DNA of 64,000 bases from Bog-532 sp963824545 (GTDB lineage: Bacteria; Actinomycetota; Actinomycetes; Streptosporangiales; Streptosporangiaceae), in contig CAWGPP010000022.1 of NCBI GenBank assembly GCA_963824545.1, positions 1 to 64,000 of the forward strand. The letters are read 5' to 3'. The position numbers were made by a program, and so were the translations under genes. Numbering within the stretch: position 1 is the first letter of the stretch; each line of letters opens with the position of its first letter. The notes under the pieces are model-generated. The model did not search any database. It had not been told where the DNA came from and was given only the letters and a program-made list of their open reading frames with translations. Below, one piece after another: positions 61,680-64,000 of this stretch.

Positions 61680-62443
61680 GCTGCCGCCAGCACGACGGGC
61701 ACGGACGGGTGCAGCGGCACCGACAGGTCTGCTGTCAGTTCCTGCCGCCACAGCAGGTGGTACAGCACCGGGAGCACGGCGACCGGGTCGCCCGCCACCT
61801 CAGCGCCGTCCATCAGCGCGACGGGCGCGGCGAAGGCCGCCCGCAACGCCGCAGCGGGCTGCGGGACGCGGTAGCGGGGGTGCCGGTACCCCGCCAGCCA
61901 CCGCAGGTTCGCCGTCGCAACCGGGTCCAGAGCGCCAGCCAGCCGGTATTCCCAGCCGATCGCGGCGCAGGCCCGTCGGGTCGCGTCGAACGCGGCCAGG
62001 TCGCGGGGTCCGCGCCTGTCCTCCGGGCGGCAGTCGACTACCAGGGCCGGGCCTTCGCCGCGCTCGGCGAAGTAGTCCGGCACATGGCTCGGCGGCCTAC
62101 CCTGGTCGGCCGCAGCGGGCCACCACAGCCGGAAGGGCTGTGAGGCGATCCCCGTCACCGCCTTGTCCCAGTCGAGCCACATCGCGTGGTCGCGTTCCAG
62201 CCACGATTCGTAGCCCACGTGCCGTGCGTCGGTAGCCGACCACCAGCGGCCAGGCAGGTGCCGCTGGCCCTTCCGGGCGCGGATGCGGCGCGAAGGCTGC
62301 ATCTCGCTGAACCGCACCAAGGTCGCATCCGCGAGCGGCACCCGCAGCCGCGCGCCGTCCTCAGCGGTGTACTCGACCTCGAACCCGCCCGGTACGTCAG
62401 CGGGCAACCCGCCGGGCGCGGTCGCTATCGCATTGCTCCTCAC
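61676..62443 (-). CDS. tnsA: TnsA-like endonuclease
   Basis: 255 residues, first gene of the operon, 119 bases from the right end. The TnsA N-terminal nuclease region reads HVGYESWLERDHAMWLDWDK, then HVPDYFAERGEGPALVVDCR. E79 or E83, D123 and D137 are candidates for the active site. The lysine of the TnsA QxK motif is replaced by an arginine two residues later (DCRP), a form I have seen in actinobacterial relatives. TnsA cuts the 5' ends so that the element moves by cut and paste. Confidence 0.85.
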   Translation of the reverse strand: MRSNAIATAPGGLPADVPGGFEVEYTAEDGARLRVPLADATLVRFSEMQPSRRIRARKGQRHLPGRWWSATDARHVGYESWLERDHAMWLDWDKAVTGIASQPFRLWWPAAADQGRPPSHVPDYFAERGEGPALVVDCRPEDRRGPRDLAAFDATRRACAAIGWEYRLAGALDPVATANLRWLAGYRHPRYRVPQPAAALRAAFAAPVALMDGAEVAGDPVAVLPVLYHLLWRQELTADLSVPLHPSVPVVLAAA

Positions 62444-62451
62444 AGAAATGA

Positions 62452-62562
62452 TGTACGGACACAGGTGTCAGGCCGGTTCAAGCGAGCGACAGGTAGATCT
62501 GGACACCGACACGCCAGACGACACGATCACTTGGACACCGACACCTCGGCGCGGAAAGGACA
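62452..62562. repeat. Transposon right end with TnsB-type binding repeats
   Basis: Two direct repeats, CTGGACACCGACAC (62499) and TTGGACACCGACAC (62531), lie 32 bases apart, with a third relaxed copy (CGGACACAGGTGTCA) near 62456. The end itself is 62562. The tnsA promoter probably lies among these sites, which would allow TnsB to control the operon. Confidence 0.8.
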
Positions 62563-62567
62563 CACGA
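62563..62567. repeat. Target site duplication, right copy (CACGA)
   Basis: Identical to 40439-40443; directly abuts the right end. Confidence 0.9.
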
Positions 62568-64000
62568 TGTCCCGCACGGCGGCCAGCTCACCGCGCAGCC
62601 AGGCGTCCTCGGCCCGCGCCGCCGCGACCGGGCCCAGCCGCTGCATCTCGTTCACCTGCACCGCGATCTCCCAGGCCGGGCCGAGCAGGTCCGCCGCGCC
62701 GGGCTCGCCGCGCCGGATCCGGATCCGGGCCAGCACCGTGAGCGCCACGCACCGGGTCGGCGCGTGCCCGTCCACCCCCAGCTCGGCGTGCCGGGCGGCG
62801 TCGTCCCAGTCACCGCGGGCCAGGGCCAGCCGGGCCCGCGCCACCTGCATGTAGCCAAGGAAACCGAGGAACTCGTGCTCCTCGGCCAGTTTCATGGCCG
62901 CGGCCAGGTAACCCTCGGCCTCGTCGAGCCGGAACCAGTCGAGCAGGCTCCAGGTGATGTTGACGTAGGCGCGGCAGGCGTCCTCGGTGTCGCCCGCGTC
63001 CAGCGCGACCTGGAGGGCCTCCTCGATCGTCCGCTGGCCGGCCGGGTCGCCGAGAAACCACCGGGCCGTGCCGATGTTGGTCAGCGCGTGCAACGTGGTC
63101 GCCGCGTCCCCCACTTCGCGGGCCAGCGCGACCGCGCGCTCGCCGTACCGGATCGCCGCGTCCCGGCGGTGCGCGAGCATGCTCAGCTGGGACTGATTGC
63201 TCAGCGCGAGCGCGAGCAGGCGCCGGTCCCCGGCCTGCTCCAGCACCTGGACGGCTTCGCGGCCGGTCTGCTCGGCGTGCTCGCGGTCCCCGGCCCACCA
63301 GTACATCCGGGACAGCCAGCGCAGGCTGGCGCCGAGCCGGGCCGCATCGCCGGACGCGCGGTTCAGCCCGGCCGCCTGCCGCTGCGCCTGGACCGCCGCG
63401 TCTGCGGCGCCGAGCGTGTAGCACTCGATGCTGTACTCCTCCAGCAGCGCGGCGCGTTCCGCCGCCGGGAACCGGTCCGCGTGCTCCAGGACCAGGCGGT
63501 AGTGCGCGGCGGCCTCGCGGTGCGCGCCGGCGCGGGCCGCGTCCCGGGCGGCGGCCGGCCCGTAGGCCACAATGGCCGCGGTGTCGCCAGCCTGCGCGGC
63601 GTGGTGCACGATCTGTGCCACGTCGGCGCCGGGCTGCCCGGTGAGCGCGTCCAGCACGCGCTTGTTCAGCGCGATCAGCCGGGCCGCGGGCACAGCGCCC
63701 GCGATCGCCCGCCGGGTCAGCTCGTGCCGGAACGCGACCCGCCGCGCCGAGACGGTCAGCAGGCCGCGCTGCTCGGCGGCCGCGAGGACCGCCGTGCTGT
63801 CCGGGGCCAGCCCGGCCATCAGCGCGCCGGTCAGCCAGGGTTCCAGCGCGGCCGGCACCACGGCCAGCTGCTCGAGCACGTCCTGGGTCACCGGGTCCAG
63901 CCGCCGGACCCGGGCCAGCACCGCGTCCGCGATGGAGGGCGGCACCTGCTCGCCGCGCGCGGAGACCAGCAGTTCGTGCACGAAGAACGGGTTCCCCGCG
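62568..64000 (-). pseudogene. LAL-type LuxR regulator, N-terminal and middle part (split; continues past window)
   Basis: Enters the window in the ATPase C-terminal region (ARGNPFFVHELLVSARGE, LARVRRLDPVTQDVLEQLAV) and continues as TPR-like repeats (ALSNQSQLSMLAHRRDAAIR, LHALTNIGTARWFLGDPAGQ) to AWLRGELAAVRDIV at the transposon. As it stands the frame reads ten more codons into the right end and stops at 62527. The C-terminal part with the DNA-binding HTH is at 39731-40443. Confidence 0.9.

Larger units (their letters stand above)
40444..62562. mobile_element. Complete Tn7-like transposon, 22,119 bp
   Basis: Both termini begin 5'-TGTC (left TGTCGCGTCCG, right read inward TGTCCTTTCCG; 8 of 11 bases agree), followed at the same distance by a second shared block (GGTG-x-CG-x-x-G-x-C). 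Five-base CACGA duplications flank it. The right end carries tnsA, tniA/tnsB, tniB/tnsC and tniQ, each overlapping the next, all pointing inward from the right end as in Tn7. It interrupts a LAL regulator gene. Cargo includes nucleases, an IS5-like element, two integrase copies, a regulator, a metabolic gene block and group II introns. No Cas gene or CRISPR array is present. Confidence 0.93.

Noticed and set aside
40444..62562. CRISPR-associated transposon (CAST)
   Set aside because: TniQ, TniA and TniB are present, but there is no Cas12k, Cascade subunit or repeat array anywhere in the window.

Overview
The window is about 70% GC, uses GTG and TTG starts freely, and is rich in LAL-type LuxR regulators, an ECF41 sigma factor, alpha/beta hydrolases and SAM methyltransferases. 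This points to a large-genome filamentous actinomycete, probably of the Streptosporangiales type; species cannot be told from sequence alone. No rRNA, tRNA or CRISPR array was seen.

The most important structure is a complete Tn7-like transposon of 22,119 bp (40444-62562). It has 5'-TGTC ends, a 5-bp target duplication CACGA (40439-40443 and 62563-62567), and a four-gene core tnsA-tnsB(tniA)-tnsC(tniB)-tniQ at its right end. It has split a LAL-type LuxR regulator gene: the N-terminal part lies at 62568 to beyond 64000 and the C-terminal part at 39731-40443, and the two rejoin in frame when the element is removed. Cargo from the left end: a minus-strand nuclease cluster (PD-(D/E)XK, a 47-aa protein, GIY-YIG, HNH; three of the four frameshifted); an IS5-like element; an integrase pseudogene; an AfsR/LuxR-type regulator; a metabolic block (GrdB-like protein, acyl-CoA synthetase fragment, GNAT, double-hotdog thioesterase); and a second, inverted integrase copy. 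That second copy is interrupted by 5.2 kb of stacked group II introns with three domain V hairpins and 2.4 reverse transcriptases.

Region 0-13 kb is a patchwork with many remnants: IS701 transposase, NDH-2 C-terminus, DUF262 N-terminus, a frameshifted secreted HNH protein, a frameshifted vapBC pair, an arylsulfatase with its middle deleted next to an intact formylglycine-generating enzyme, and an intact IS1182-type element. Within it is a coherent ECF41 module: sigma factor plus epimerase, divergent from an SDR gene, both driven by near-identical TCTCACA-N16-CGTC promoters. Region 13-24 kb holds three consecutive alpha/beta hydrolases, two tandem LAL regulators and a small protein with a RHIM-like amyloid motif at its C-terminus.

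Region 24-40 kb contains a methyl-group operon (HxlR regulator, sarcosine-oxidase-like flavoprotein, homocysteine S-methyltransferase) divergent from an AhpD-like gene over two identical-type operators spaced 40 bp apart. It also has an epoxide hydrolase flanked by inverted copies of a palindromic repeat, a CotH/beta-propeller/TIM-barrel cluster, a large secreted protein, a BlaI repressor divergent from uppP over a textbook BlaI operator, and a methyltransferase.

Single-base frameshifts are unusually common (at least seven genes), several at G or C runs. Real decay and assembly error cannot be told apart from the sequence alone.
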